From: Selaginella moellendorffii
Taxonomy: Eukaryota > Streptophyta > Lycopodiopsida > Selaginellales > Selaginellaceae
DNA: 64,000 nucleotides
Direction of reading: 5' to 3'
Assembly (NCBI RefSeq): GCF_000143415.4
Contig: NW_003314283.1
Coordinates: forward strand, 629,495 to 693,494
Each line of letters begins with the position of its first letter. Within the stretch, counting starts at the first letter, position 1. The notes beneath the pieces are model-generated. The model saw nothing but the letters and a program-made list of their open reading frames with translations. It was not told the DNA's origin and did not search any database. Position numbers and translations under genes: made by a program. Below are positions 1 to 10,800 of this stretch, one piece after another.

Positions 1-2060
1 TATTTCTCTGGGCAGCTGTGAAGATACGGTGGAGATCAGATGGTGTATTGGCAAAGTCACAGGTTCGAATCCACAGCCAGAGACCCAATGTTTTTATGGT
101 TTGAATGGAATGGACATCTCGTCCATGGCCCAAGACTATTTCTTAATTCTAGCCACATATCCGGCCAGGTTCCAGTCCAAATTGTACATTCAGCTCGTGG
201 GAATGTTTTATAAGGCTGTCATCTTTTCTGGGCTGTCAAGCTCAAGAAAGAAACCATTATGGAATGAAATTTTCACCACTAAGCTTGGAAGAATCCCTGG
301 ATGGACAAAGGCAAGCTACCTTTTCTTCTTCTGCCACATCCAAATATTGAATGTCTGAAGATATGATTAGCAGCAAGACCGCCCATAATTAAGAGTCAAG
401 GCTCTTTGTTCTTACAAATCTTGGGGAGCTTGAGATTTCATGAAGGCACTTTCTTATCGTGGTCTATCCAAGTTTGATGCTTGTTCCTAGCAGCAACAAG
501 ACCAAAGATTTGAAAAACTCCATGAAATTTGAAGTCGCACCCAAAAGGTTCAGTGTGTGAAGAAGTGTGTGAAGAAGAGGGCATCGCATGGAAAATAATC
601 GAGGCCGAAAGGTGGCTGTCCTCCACAAGAATATTTAAAACAAAAAGGGCAAAAGAAGAACCGTGGGCTTGTGAGTGCTTGCGAGCCTAGTTGAAGATTG
701 AGCCAGACCGGATCCCTGGACAAGTCATCGAAACTGAAGAAAAGAGAGTCATCGACTCACATTCTTTACTTTATGAGATTTGCACAAGCACCCGTAATCG
801 AGGCACCATGTAGTTGATGGCAATGGCGGTGGTTTTCCATTGCATTGTTTTTTAGCACAAATTTCTGGGCAGGGGCAAGCGCATCCACAAGGAAAATCGT
901 CTCCAGCGGCATTTAGGTTCCTTGTCATGGAGAAATGTATGGAAAGTGCGGGCGCGCAGCGGACGTCTTGGGAGTCTTTTACAAGATGGAAGATCGAGAT
1001 GTTTTCTTGTGGAACATTCGGATCGCAAAAAGGTATATTGTTAAGTAGCACCTGATGTACTCACGTTGAACTTGTCATAATGACCAAGGAGTGCTAAGTC
1101 CATCGGGCTCCCTGGTACAAAGCGCCGGGTCTGGTGGATCTCATTGTAGCTTGTATACGCCACGATTCTCGTGTAGTTCGGGAGCACGTGACGAGCTCGG
1201 GAACACAGCATATGCGTGTTTGCAATCTCCACATCTGACTGGAAGCTCAAACTGTTGACACGGATTCAAGAAGTTGCCGTTCTCCTGCACCTTCGATCCA
1301 TGCCAAACTCTCGAATGTCGCTCGCTGTCCAACTCCCACAGGCATTCCAAGTCCTCGAGCTCTCGTAGCGATTTTGACAAGACCATCTTGAGTTGCTCGA
1401 GCAACCTAAGATAATCGAATGTCTTCATGCTGTCCTTCAAAGCATGGTGGAGCTTTGCCAGAGGGAGAAATTGGCACTGCGCGTAGTGTTAGAGGAGCTG
1501 ATCCGCGAGAACCAAGGCCACCATCGCCTTGGACACCATTGGAACAGCTGCAAGAAATCGATCGATGGGCATTCACGAGAGGAGAAAGGATTCCTGGATG
1601 TTACCTCGAGGAACGACGCAGGGATCATGACGACCACGAGCTCTTCTTGCCGGTCTCTCGTTACAGTCTCTTGGAATTTCTGTAAGAAGCAATCAAGCAA
1701 GCAAAATCAATGCCAGCGCAGTGAGAATTGATGAACTTTGTAAAGTTTGTAGACGTCGGCTTGCATGCTATTCTCATCACTATCGTCTCTTCGTCCCTGC
1801 ATGAATTGTTCATAAGTTGAGGAAACAAAAACAGAAAGGAGATCCTGTCTAGAAACCCATGAGATTCACACTCCTGGCGAGGTAAAGCCTTCATACTTCT
1901 TGTGTGTGTAGATAGAAAGGTCTCAAACTTTGTAAGCTTTGCAAAGGGAGATTGGTTCCATCTTGTGTTAGATGTTAGCTAGAGCCAATCCTGCAGAATA
2001 CCTCACATTAAGTTCCAGCGTCTCATTTTCTTTCTTCCGTTAACGAAAACTTACTCTTTC
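1..2060. other. No recognisable gene
   Basis: Short open frames exist on both strands, for example on the minus strand around 1,141-1,440 and 749-1,051. None carries a motif I recognise and none is long enough to stand alone. Several GT...AG pairs occur, so pieces of a spliced minus-strand gene may be present, but I could not assemble a convincing reading frame. A tRNA T-loop-like GGTTCGAATCC at about 71-81 has no matching stem and is not called as a tRNA. Confidence 0.4.
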
Positions 2061-2062
2061 AC

Positions 2063-2690
2063 GTTGATCCGTGTTTGGAACTAGAACAGCAATAGGAGTT
2101 CCCAGTGTCATTCCTATGAGAAAGAGATTGATAAACTTACAGAAGAAAAGAAACAAAGGAAAAGCAAGAAGCTACATTACCTTGTGCCACGCCAGAGAGA
2201 AATTTGCAAGTGTCTGTTTCCTTCCTTGGAGTTGTGATCCGACTTTGGCCCGGCCTCCTGTTCGTTGAGAAATGAAGAGAATAAGCAACATACAATGAAG
2301 ACACAAAGAACATAGTACTTCATAACAAACAACGAAAGAACATACAAAGAACACGCAAAGAGTAACGCGAAGAGCTCCTTGCACCAAATTAATCCTCAAA
2401 AGCATTGAAAGAAGTGGAAGATGAACTTTAAATGCTCTCATCCGCGACTTTGCAACCGTGGTACCTCCCTCAGAGCTCATCGGGAACCGCGGAATTACAC
2501 CTTGGTAGACTGTGAATGCCGCAACCGGGCATTTGCCACGGAGACAAGGAGGCCATACAAGCGCTGAGTGAATGAAGAACGATTCGAATTAAAGGGAAAG
2601 TGGAGTGAATGAATGAGATGACTAGAAACCTTCTTGCACTCGTCGTTCTCATGAGCTTGGATAAAAAAAAGCTGTGTTCTTCGAGTCAAA
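2063..2690 (-). CDS. Possible exons of an unrecognised spliced gene
   Basis: On the minus strand several short open stretches are flanked by plausible splice signals. One piece reads ...QAHENDECKK before a GT. Another reads RLYGLLVSVANARL...STK between an AG and a GT. A further piece reads GMTLGTPIAVLVPNTDQRER after a TTTCTCATAG acceptor and before GTAAGT. The spacing fits the very short introns seen elsewhere in the window. I do not recognise the protein and cannot fix the start, the stop or the number of exons. It may be a gene fragment. Confidence 0.3.
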
Positions 2691-2829
2691 ACAGGATTAA
2701 GAATGAAATAGATATTTGCTAACTTACTAAACAGCTGTTACTAAACACACAAACCCCAACACCCCACACGTTTTGATACAGTAAGCTGAGCCGTTTATAA
2801 AGCAGCTTACCTCCAAGTTCTCTAAATCA

Positions 2830-3711
2830 CTACTCCTCCAAGTTCTTTTTCAACTTGTTTTTATACCACTTGAGCACCTGGCCCAAAAATACTTTTGCTT
2901 CCAGGATAGCACTCTCAAGCTCACTGGTACTTCTGCCATTCTCCTCTTCCAAAAACCGTTCAATCTCACTTGTTAGCTGCAACTTGAGAGTGTAGTCTGC
3001 TACTGATAACTTGATCATCTCTGGTGGCTTCAGAGCAAGCATTTCTTGAGGCTTCATTGTGTCACTGTAATTTGAATCATACTTGTAGAGAGCCATAGCA
3101 TTAACACCTCCAACACACAGACCTTTGATCTTACTAAGATAATGCTGAAAACCATGCCTGCTTCCCTCAATCCCTGTCTGTTTCTCAAATGCAACAAGTG
3201 CTGCATCCAAGAGAACATTTACCTTGTCAAAATTTTCTCCCTGCCTCTCAACGTGATGTAAAAATCCTGAAAATGAAATGAAGTCCTGTTGGAGTTTCTT
3301 CATGACTTGCTTAGTTCCTTGCAACTCTTTCCTGCTAACCACGAACTTCTCCCCTTTGACTTCGAGTTTTGCAGACAGTGCATCAACCACAACTTCTTGA
3401 AGCTTCCAATCCATGGTCTTCATAACCACATCCAAAACACCTGCTGCACCCTGGCATCTCGCAATCCCCCTAGAAGAAAAGACAAGGGGCTCCATAGCTG
3501 ATATTCTCGCCTCCATGCGCGCAATCTGCTGTGTGAACAATGCAAACCTTGCCTCCGCCCTTGCATCTTGACCCACACAAGCACCTATGTGAGAAAACTC
3601 TTCAGGAGAAGTAGCTTCATGCCGGCTACGTTTTCTCGCTTTTTCTTCGTTGTCCCAGTGACTGCGCTTCCCAAGTTGCTCACCCTTCTGCAACTCACCT
3701 AGATGCACCAT
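2830..3711 (-). CDS. Hypothetical protein, 293 aa, coiled-coil, unrecognised
   Basis: A single open frame without an evident intron. The N-terminal ~35 residues are basic and polar (GKRSHWDNEEKARKRSRHE), which would suit a nuclear localisation signal. The rest is rich in K, E, L and A with long helix-like stretches, for example residues ~60-85 and ~130-160, and a C-terminal helical segment ending KWYKNKLKKNLEE. No enzyme motif, signal peptide or transmembrane segment is visible. The downstream neighbour is the PYRR fragment on the same strand, about 450 bp away, with AT-rich sequence between. It could be a lineage-specific gene or a captured transposon gene. The function is unknown. Confidence 0.5.
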   Translation of the reverse strand: MVHLGELQKGEQLGKRSHWDNEEKARKRSRHEATSPEEFSHIGACVGQDARAEARFALFTQQIARMEARISAMEPLVFSSRGIARCQGAAGVLDVVMKTMDWKLQEVVVDALSAKLEVKGEKFVVSRKELQGTKQVMKKLQQDFISFSGFLHHVERQGENFDKVNVLLDAALVAFEKQTGIEGSRHGFQHYLSKIKGLCVGGVNAMALYKYDSNYSDTMKPQEMLALKPPEMIKLSVADYTLKLQLTSEIERFLEEENGRSTSELESAILEAKVFLGQVLKWYKNKLKKNLEE

Positions 3712-4163
3712 GCATCGGAAGTCATCCCTAATGATCCGGTTGGTGTAGCCCCTGTGCTGTGCTGCCGCCGGTGATCGCTCCTCCTGTAAAGGGCCTTAAT
3801 GATCCGGTACTCACTCAGCTTGTGTAGTTTGTCGCCGATGATCGCTCGCGCTCCTGTAAAGGGCACCATAAAAGCAAAACCTTAAACTGATTGTCTTAAT
3901 GATACCATTTTATACTTGATCTTTTAAAGGTTATTGAGCTTTTAAAGGCTAAAACGGTTTTTAGCGTAGAAAACTCCCGGCCAAAAAAAAAGCTTTTGTC
4001 TTATTCTGGCAAAAATGTTATATTTAAATTAAAAAAAAAGAAACAGAATTTATAATTATTCATTTAGAAGCAATATCTGATAGATGTCGAGACTTAGTTT
4101 GTGTTCAAAATAATGCATAAACTTCTGAGATATATAACACTAACAAAATTACTTTTGGACGTG

Positions 4164-5400
4164 CTAGTTCTCTGTAAGAATCGCGGCTCGCAACTTCATG
4201 AGCAAGCGGCCCAGCTGGTTTTGTCCCGTGCCATCTTTGCCAGACCCCCAAAAGTAGTCCTGCGGGGACGACTCGATCAGCACACAACCAGCTGTTGACA
4301 GCAGCAAACTTCGCAGCTGCGGGTAGGACGAAAACTTTGCAACCAGTGCTTCTTCCATCACGTCCATCTTGGAGTTTTCCCAGTCTGGCCTCACCTGCAA
4401 GAAGTTTTTGTTTTATAACCGAGAGAACAAAGCTTACCAGGTCAGGACGTTCGCGAGCTAAGCGTCTTCCAATTCTAGCTGCTTCTTCTGGGCTTTCAGC
4501 ATTTCTGATATTTTCTATAGCTTGCATTGCCAGTTCGTCCTTGACTCCACTAAACTTTTGTGCCTATGTGAAAGAAAGAAACCCGATAAAAAAATTGCTA
4601 GCGAACGTCGAAGGAAAACCTGGTAGTAGTGCTCGACGCTTTTCCACGTCTCGCTAGAGCCAGGTAGCTTAATTGAGTGTGCTGTGAAGTTCGTAAAGGC
4701 ACCGTATGGATCCCACGACTTGTAGAAGTAGATCACAGTGGAGCTTGAGAAAATTCCAGCGTCTGCAATCGAGGGATCGTCCGCATAGGCAGAAGCAGGT
4801 GATTTCATGCGCGGAATCAGCTTAAGGTAGCCCGAAACCAACATGTCTGGGCCACGGAGTAAGGGGAAAAGAAAACGTTTTGATAAGAGCTTACTTGTTC
4901 GAAAGTCACGTCGAGCAGATTTAAAGCTTGTGTCATGTCCACCATTCCCAACTCACCAACAGGCGTTGGGGCAGTCACTCCAATGATTTTTGGAGCAACA
5001 AACGCAATAACCTGCTCAAAAACAAGAGAACATGAAACAAAGAAACAAAAACGAAAGAAGCAAGATAGAAAAAAAATGCGGTTCACCTTGTGAATGATAC
5101 CAGCAGCTAGTGCCGGAGCTGACAAAGCTCCTCCACATTCCCATAAAACCATGAGGAATCCACGCTCGTAACAGTAGTCCATGACAGCTTTCGGTGTGAG
5201 AAAATCGAATTCCACCACCTCCACACCCCTCGTGACAAGCTCCCTCTGGAACTCTCTCCGAGCACCCCTTTGCGTCATAACAATCGTATGAGCATTTGAA
5301 ACGTCCCACAAGTGGAGCTCCAAAGGCAAGTTTAGAGTTCTCGACATGACCACGCGAACTGGTAAGTGTCCGAGCTTTGACCGTTTCGCTACAGACGACA
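4164..5400 (-). pseudogene. PYRR: PYRR-type riboflavin biosynthesis gene, 3' part only (reductase C-terminus plus YbiA/COG3236 domain)
   Basis: Five exons on the minus strand: 5,400-5,087, 5,011-4,895, ~4,844-4,620, 4,563-4,438 and 4,394-4,164. They are joined by introns of 43-75 bp. Exons 1-2 encode the C-terminal part of a RibD-type reductase domain (PVRVVMSRTLNLPL, LWECGGALSAPALAAGII, then PKIIGVTAPTPVGELG). Exons 3-5 encode a YbiA/COG3236 N-glycosidase-like domain (IYFYKSWDPYGAFTNF, TWKSVEHYYQ, DYFWGSGKDGTGQN). Plant PYRR joins an inactive deaminase, the reductase of riboflavin synthesis and this domain, and acts in plastids. The deaminase and the first part of the reductase are missing here: the gene stops where the CVNH promoter begins. 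The donor of exon 2 (CAA then GTAAGC) appears to lack one G, so splicing at the GT puts exon 3 out of frame. I infer a truncated, probably dead copy. Confidence 0.75.
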
Positions 5401-5420
5401 AATTCAAACAATGCTAACGC

Positions 5421-5480
5421 AAATGCCGTGTAAAAGTTCTTGGATATGTTCCAACACACCACGTCGCACGACTATATAAA
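5421..5480 (+). promoter_or_regulatory. Putative promoter of CVNH gene 1 (shared box plus TATA)
   Basis: A TATATAAA box lies at 5,473-5,480, about 95 bp before the ATG. The box AAATGCCGTGT at 5,421-5,431 recurs exactly at 6,481-6,491, upstream of the second CVNH gene, which also has a TATATAAG at 6,539-6,546. Spacing from box to TATA is about 50 bp in both. The two genes therefore share a duplicated promoter. Confidence 0.6.
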
Positions 5481-5574
5481 CCCCACAAACTCGATCATGC
5501 AATTACAATCATTCAATCCATCTATCTATCATCTAAAGCTATTCTTCAGTGCTGTCTTCCATAAGTTCTTGATC

Positions 5575-6003
5575 ATGGCATCCACTTGCGATATCCTCAT
5601 TGTCTTCAGCATGCTCATCGTGGTTAGCCAGGTAAATTATTTCTTGAAAACAAAGAATGGAATAAGAATTGTAGAGGTTTCTGGTGAAATTTTGCAGGCC
5701 AGTTGCCATTTCTCTTCGTCTTGCACCGAGATTCGCTTCTACGGCAACATCATGTCCGCGAATTGTAGGACGGATGCTGGCAAAGTGGTGAGGAGCTCCA
5801 TCGATGTGAACGAGTGTGTGGGAGTCGACTATTCGGGCAAGCTCGATTGCTCCTCCAACTTTGTTCCCAGATGCCACAACGTTGCATTCAATGGGATCAC
5901 AATGGCTGCCACCTGCAAAGATGGCTATGGACATGAGGTCTTCTCCAACCGGGCCCTGGACGAATGCATTGGCAACGATGACGGTCACCTCATTTGTTGC
6001 TAG
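5575..6003 (+). CDS. Secreted cyanovirin-N homologue (CVNH lectin), 120 aa
   Basis: Two exons, 5,575-5,631 and 5,698-6,003, with a 66-bp GT-AG intron placed exactly after the signal-peptide exon. Exon 1 encodes a 19-residue hydrophobic leader (MASTCDILIVFSMLIVVSQ). Exon 2 encodes 101 residues, the length of a single CVNH domain. The domain shows the two-fold internal repeat typical of the family: C..IRFYGNIMSANCRT...SSIDVNECVGVDYSGKLDC and then VAFNGITMAATCKDGYG...FSNRALDECIGNDDGHLIC. CVNH proteins bind high-mannose glycans and are known from cyanobacteria, fungi and ferns. A secreted defence lectin is the likely role. It forms a tandem pair with the gene at 6,826. The intact frame suggests a working gene. 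Confidence 0.85.
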   Translation: MASTCDILIVFSMLIVVSQVNYFLKTKNGIRIVEVSGEILQASCHFSSSCTEIRFYGNIMSANCRTDAGKVVRSSIDVNECVGVDYSGKLDCSSNFVPRCHNVAFNGITMAATCKDGYGHEVFSNRALDECIGNDDGHLICC

Positions 6004-6825
6004 AAACAGCCATCTCCTCATAAGAAATTGGATTCCATCAGTCTGGAGCAAAGATAAATCATTTGATTGCTTAAGAAGTTTGGATCCATTACATAAAGTT
6101 TGTGTGGTTTGGAAATAAAATCATTTTGTAAACGTATTTCCTTATAAAAATGTCACATTGCTGTACTCATAGAAGTGTCGAGAAGAATTGGATTCTATCA
6201 GTCCGGGCATACATTTTATCATTGCTAGCAGATGTTTGGATCCAATACGTGGAAATAGAATACTTTTTGAGAGCACACAAGATCATGCAAACTCCACTTT
6301 TGCTTGTCAATTCACTTTGCCAACAAAGACCATCCTCTTGGCTAGAGCGTGCATCATGTCAAACATAGTTTCTTGGGTCAACAATAACCCACAAGTTCAA
6401 TGAAGTGTCCATAGTCATTTTGTTTTTGTCTTTCAGAAAATGCTTAGTCGCAAAACTCAAGAATGATGATAGCTAGCACCAAATGCCGTGTCAGTCTTTG
6501 GGATAGGCTCCAACTCATGGCATGACACGGATCCAGACTATATAAGCCCAGGGAAGCTCTAGAATGATCATTCAAGCCTTCTTCTTCAGTATATAGCACT
6601 CTTAAGAGCTCGCTCTTCATATATCACTTTGATTTCTTTTACTGTTGAGGTATACGCTCTCTATGACATGATCTTAGGTGGCAGGAGTGCCACTTCATTG
6701 ATCCAGGTGTAGGCTAGAGGTGAGTCTCTTCATCATGTATATATAGTTATGATATATACGACTATACTGGGAGTCATCCACCATCGTAGCTTCCGCTCTT
6801 CTTCTCTTCATTTACCTGTACTACC

Positions 6826-7238
6826 ATGGCATCCATCCGCGAGATCATCGTCGTCCTGTGCATGCTCATCGTCACAATCCAGGTAATCTTTGAGAGTTTG
6901 ATATCGATTGATAGTTTGGCCATGGGTTCCTTCAGGCTTGCCAGTTCTCTTCGTCTTGCACGGGGATTAGCTTCGATGGCCACACCATGCACGCGAAATG
7001 TAGAACTCCGTATGGGAAGCATGTCAAGAGCTCCATCGATGTGAGCCAGTGCGTGGGAGTCGACTACACGGGCAAGCTCGATTGTTCCTCCAACTTTGCT
7101 GCCAAATGCGGTGATGTTGAGTTCAATGGGATCACCATCGGTGCTCGTTGTGCCACTGCCAAGGGCTACAAGCGCTTCTCCAACCGTGTGCTGGACGATT
7201 GCATTGGCAATGTCGATGGCAAACTCACTTGCTGCTAA
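6826..7238 (+). CDS. Secreted cyanovirin-N homologue (CVNH lectin), 119 aa, tandem paralogue
   Basis: Same structure as its neighbour: exon 1 at 6,826-6,882 (leader MASIREIIVVLCMLIVTIQ), a 53-bp intron, and exon 2 at 6,936-7,238. The leader exon is 57 nt in both genes and the intron position is identical. The mature part holds the paired half-domains: ISFDGHTMHAKCRT...SSIDVSQCVGVDYTGKLDC, then VEFNGITIGARCATAKGYKRFSNRVLDDCIGNVDGKLTC. The internal cysteines line up with those of the first copy. The ATG chosen is the one that reproduces the leader of the neighbour. The pair clearly arose by tandem duplication. A role in carbohydrate-directed defence is inferred from the family. Confidence 0.85.
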
Positions 7239-8830
7239 AAAGTTGGATGAGCATTTGAATAAACTACGCTGGTTTTATTAAACTAAAACTTTGTGAATCG
7301 TTTGATCAATATCTGGGCCTTCGCTTCTGTGCTTTCTTCTAGCTATGGCGTCCACAGCTTTTTCCGAAGGCCTCGAAACCTGGAAAAAGGAGATAAACGA
7401 GAAGAAACTGGCTTGAAAGGAGCTTTAGCTCTCGTGCCAACGAATTTTCAACAAACGAGAGATTTTTTCGAAGTTTGCAATGGAAGGATTCTTTCTGGGC
7501 TATAGTTTCTTCTTTTCTCAGAAACGAATTACAAGTCTTAAAAGGTGCTCATTCAAGCCTTTCAGTTTTTTTCCTCCAACGACAGTTGCAGCACGGCCTT
7601 CTGGACTTCAACATATTGCAAGTAAGTTACAAGCTTTCCTCCACTACTGTGAGAGAGGAAGTATATTGATAAAATTCACCAGCCATGTGGTATATTGACT
7701 ATTGCTTTGCGGGCCATGAAACTTCATTGAAAAGAAAATAAAAAAGCATACTACCACTCCTTTTTATGGTTAAAATAGGTGTAGGGTTTTGTCAGATAAA
7801 TTTTGGGTACATGCATGAAGTTCAAAATAAAGTAGATTTATCAATAGCAATAACACTTAAATTGTTGCAATTGATTATATCCAAGAAGTAAAGTGGGTTG
7901 GAAGTAAGGTTAGGAGTTTGTAAATTGCTTCCTATACATCTATTAGATCAGAAATTTAAAGTGATTTTTGTGAAGTGATCTTAAGAGAATAGAGATTTAT
8001 TGACTTTGAAGATGGAGAAGTTGTAAATATCACATTCTCTCAAGAAAATAAGTGGGTAATAAATGGCAATAGGTTTTAATTAGGGATTTTAGTGTGGCAA
8101 TTATTCAAGTTGAGTTACAATAAAACTTCAAGTTAAACAATAAAATAATGATAATGTGATAAAATTCAAGTTGTTTATATGTAAGCTTCTAAATTTAGAC
8201 TTTCTGATAGGTTACTAAATATCCCAAAACTCTTAACTAATTAAAAAAAGGGTGTATTTTTATTATGGGCCTTTTCCTTTTATATTTGAACTTTTACGAA
8301 TTAAGTTTTGCCAGATGTCAATCTCAATATATAACGTGATTCACTAAGCCAACTAATAAAGTCAATTCCCAAAAAGTTCTCTAATATTAAATATAAACTC
8401 CTGAATTTAGACTTTCAAGAAGGTCATCTAACCTAATACTATTTAAATCCAAGGATGTTTAACCTCAATTATCTTAACACTCTTAACCAATTAAAAAAAA
8501 GGGTGCACTTTTGTTCATAAACTCTCTCCCTCTATATTTAAATATTTATAAATTGTCTTTCAAGTCATTCTCTTTAATTACTTCCAAAATCATTAACTAA
8601 GATAACATACCATTCTACCAAGTTAAATTGAAATTTCACTAGTACAAAAGAAAGTAAAATTCTCCAATATGGATCACAAATCACAAATCAGTAGATCATA
8701 AATTAATGAATCAACTAAAACTTGCTTGCTGGATTAAGGTGATAAAAAAAAAGTAAAAGCATTTGTCCTAAACTTTGGTAGTAAAAATATACCACAACCA
8801 GTAAATGATAAATATATTTCTATAAGTTGC
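7239..8830. other. AT-rich intergenic region, no gene seen
   Basis: From about 7,700 the sequence is strongly AT-rich with no open frame of note. The phrase 'aattaaaaaaagggtg' occurs near 8,239 and again near 8,490, so part of the region seems duplicated. It may include the 3' non-coding end of the adjoining Helitron, but I could not place a terminal hairpin and CTRR end with confidence. Confidence 0.5.
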
Positions 8831-8861
8831 CTAGTGTATGCTGGGTGGTTTACAAAGAGGT

Positions 8862-10736
8862 TCAATATAAAACCTTTTTATAGATAGTGTTAATTGTAAA
8901 AACAGAAGGATCTTGAGGAAGGAGGTGGCCTTGGCGTGTGGTGTTTTGAACTTTAATTCCAAGTTCATGTGGTGATGTGCATCTTGATAAAGCCACATAA
9001 AGTTGCCCATGAGTGAAAATTGGGTGGGGCAAGTAAATTCCAACTCGGTCAAATGTCTGTCCTTGGCATTTAGAGATTGTTAAGCAGTAACCTAAACAAA
9101 TTGGAAATTGTCGTCTGGACATTTTGAATGGAATTTCTGTATTTGATGGTATTAATGTGATACGTGGGATAAAAACTCTTGTCCCTTTAAATTGCCCCAT
9201 CACAATTTCACAATTTAAAACATTTGGTAGTGCATTTTTCAGGATGAGACGTGTGCCATTGCATAGTCTTACTGATGGAAACATATTTTTTAGAAGGATA
9301 AGAATAGCACCTTGTTTGAGAGAGAGTTTATGTGGTGGGAGACTAGAAGGTGTGATAGAATTTAGGAATTCTGTTAGAAAATTTTCGGGATGTTCAGTGT
9401 CAACAAAATTAATGCTTTTGTAGATGCATGTATCATCTTATAATCTAGAGACAATAGTGTTGTTGATTGCAAATGTATCATCGTTAAGTGGGGTAAGTAT
9501 GACTCGATTGGCTACAATATAAGGGTTTGAAATATCAAGTACTGAAGGGTAAACAAAATCAATAATTGATGAATAAATTAGTTGTGTATGAGGTAATAAA
9601 ATGGAGTTAGAAGGTAAAGATGGTAAATTTTCAAAATTTTCACCATTTCCAACTTTGAGAAGCCATTCAGACCATGATTTATCACTTTCAGCAAGCCGCA
9701 TATTTGTTTTCAAAGATAACTTTCTAAATAATCTCCATAATTTATTTATTCTTACAGAACTTGAAACAATTTGTGCCTTATGTCCATGTGAAATGACTGG
9801 AAGTGTCTGTCTAAAGTCCCTGCTAGTAACAACAATTATGCCACCAAAAGGTAATGATGTATTTTTTAGGTCTCGCAACACTCGATCAACAGTAGTGAAT
9901 GCATGAATGTGAACCATATTTATTTCATCCCATAACAATACGTTAGTAATTATGATTCTTATACCTACTTCACTATTAGCAGTTATACCGGAAGTTGATG
10001 TTTCATTTATTGGAATAGGAAGTTTAAAAGTAATATATGAAGTTCGGCCATTATAAAGTAAAGTACTTGCAATTCCTGTCCAAACCATGCTAACAACATT
10101 TATTTTTTTCAGTTGTAAAATATTTATAAGAGTGTTAAGAAGAAATGTTTTACCAATACCACCAAGGCCGTCAATGAAAATGTATCGATTATGCTCAGTT
10201 GGGTGATCAATAACATTAAGAATATCATTAAAAATATTTAACTGTTCTTGATTAAATCGAGGAATATTTTGTTCAACATTTTGATATATTTGTGTTGAGT
10301 TGACAATATTTTCATCATCAAAATTTTCAGAAGGCAAAGGTAGATGATAGTTTTGATTAGTTTTGCCATGCATTTTCATTTTAATATTTATATAATGTAA
10401 AGCATGTTCATAATGAAAAATTGGATTTGTTTGCGTGAAATCCTCAGAGTGGAAATCTTTAAATTTATCCCATAAGAAGTAAGGATCTTTTGGAGTGCAA
10501 AAAATACAAAGTAATACAAATAATTGTCTTAATTGTGGTGGCATTCTAAAAAAGCAAGCATCTTTTAAACATTTTTCCCATTTGGTATTATCAGCTATAA
10601 GCCCCATTGCATCTGCAACTTGTTGAAATGTGTCATAATAAATATTGTTAGGTATCTTGAGATCTTTGAAAGATATAGCACTTTTTTTATGAAATAAAAT
10701 AAGATGTAAATGATATAGTTCAACATTAGATGGCAA
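8862..10736 (-). pseudogene. Helitron PIF1-like helicase region, broken
   Basis: The long piece at 10,736-9,438 carries Walker A (GLGGIGKTFLLNTLIN), Walker B-like LLWDEINMVHIHAF and VTSRDFRQTLPVI, typical of the SF1 PIF1 helicase of Helitrons. The piece at 9,284-8,862 carries the C-terminal motif KCQGQTFDRVGIYL...HGQLYVALSRCTSP. A stop and a frame change near 9,430 separate them. The helicase would unwind donor DNA during transposition; this copy cannot encode it intact. Confidence 0.8.
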
Positions 10737-10800
10737 TATAGAATATAATCGAGGAATGACATTTCTTGTATGTCAAATTTGCCAATTATGAGTATGAGGG

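Noticed and set aside
60-95. tRNA-like GGTTCGAATCC
   Set aside because: The flanking bases do not pair as a T-stem and no acceptor or anticodon arm can be drawn.
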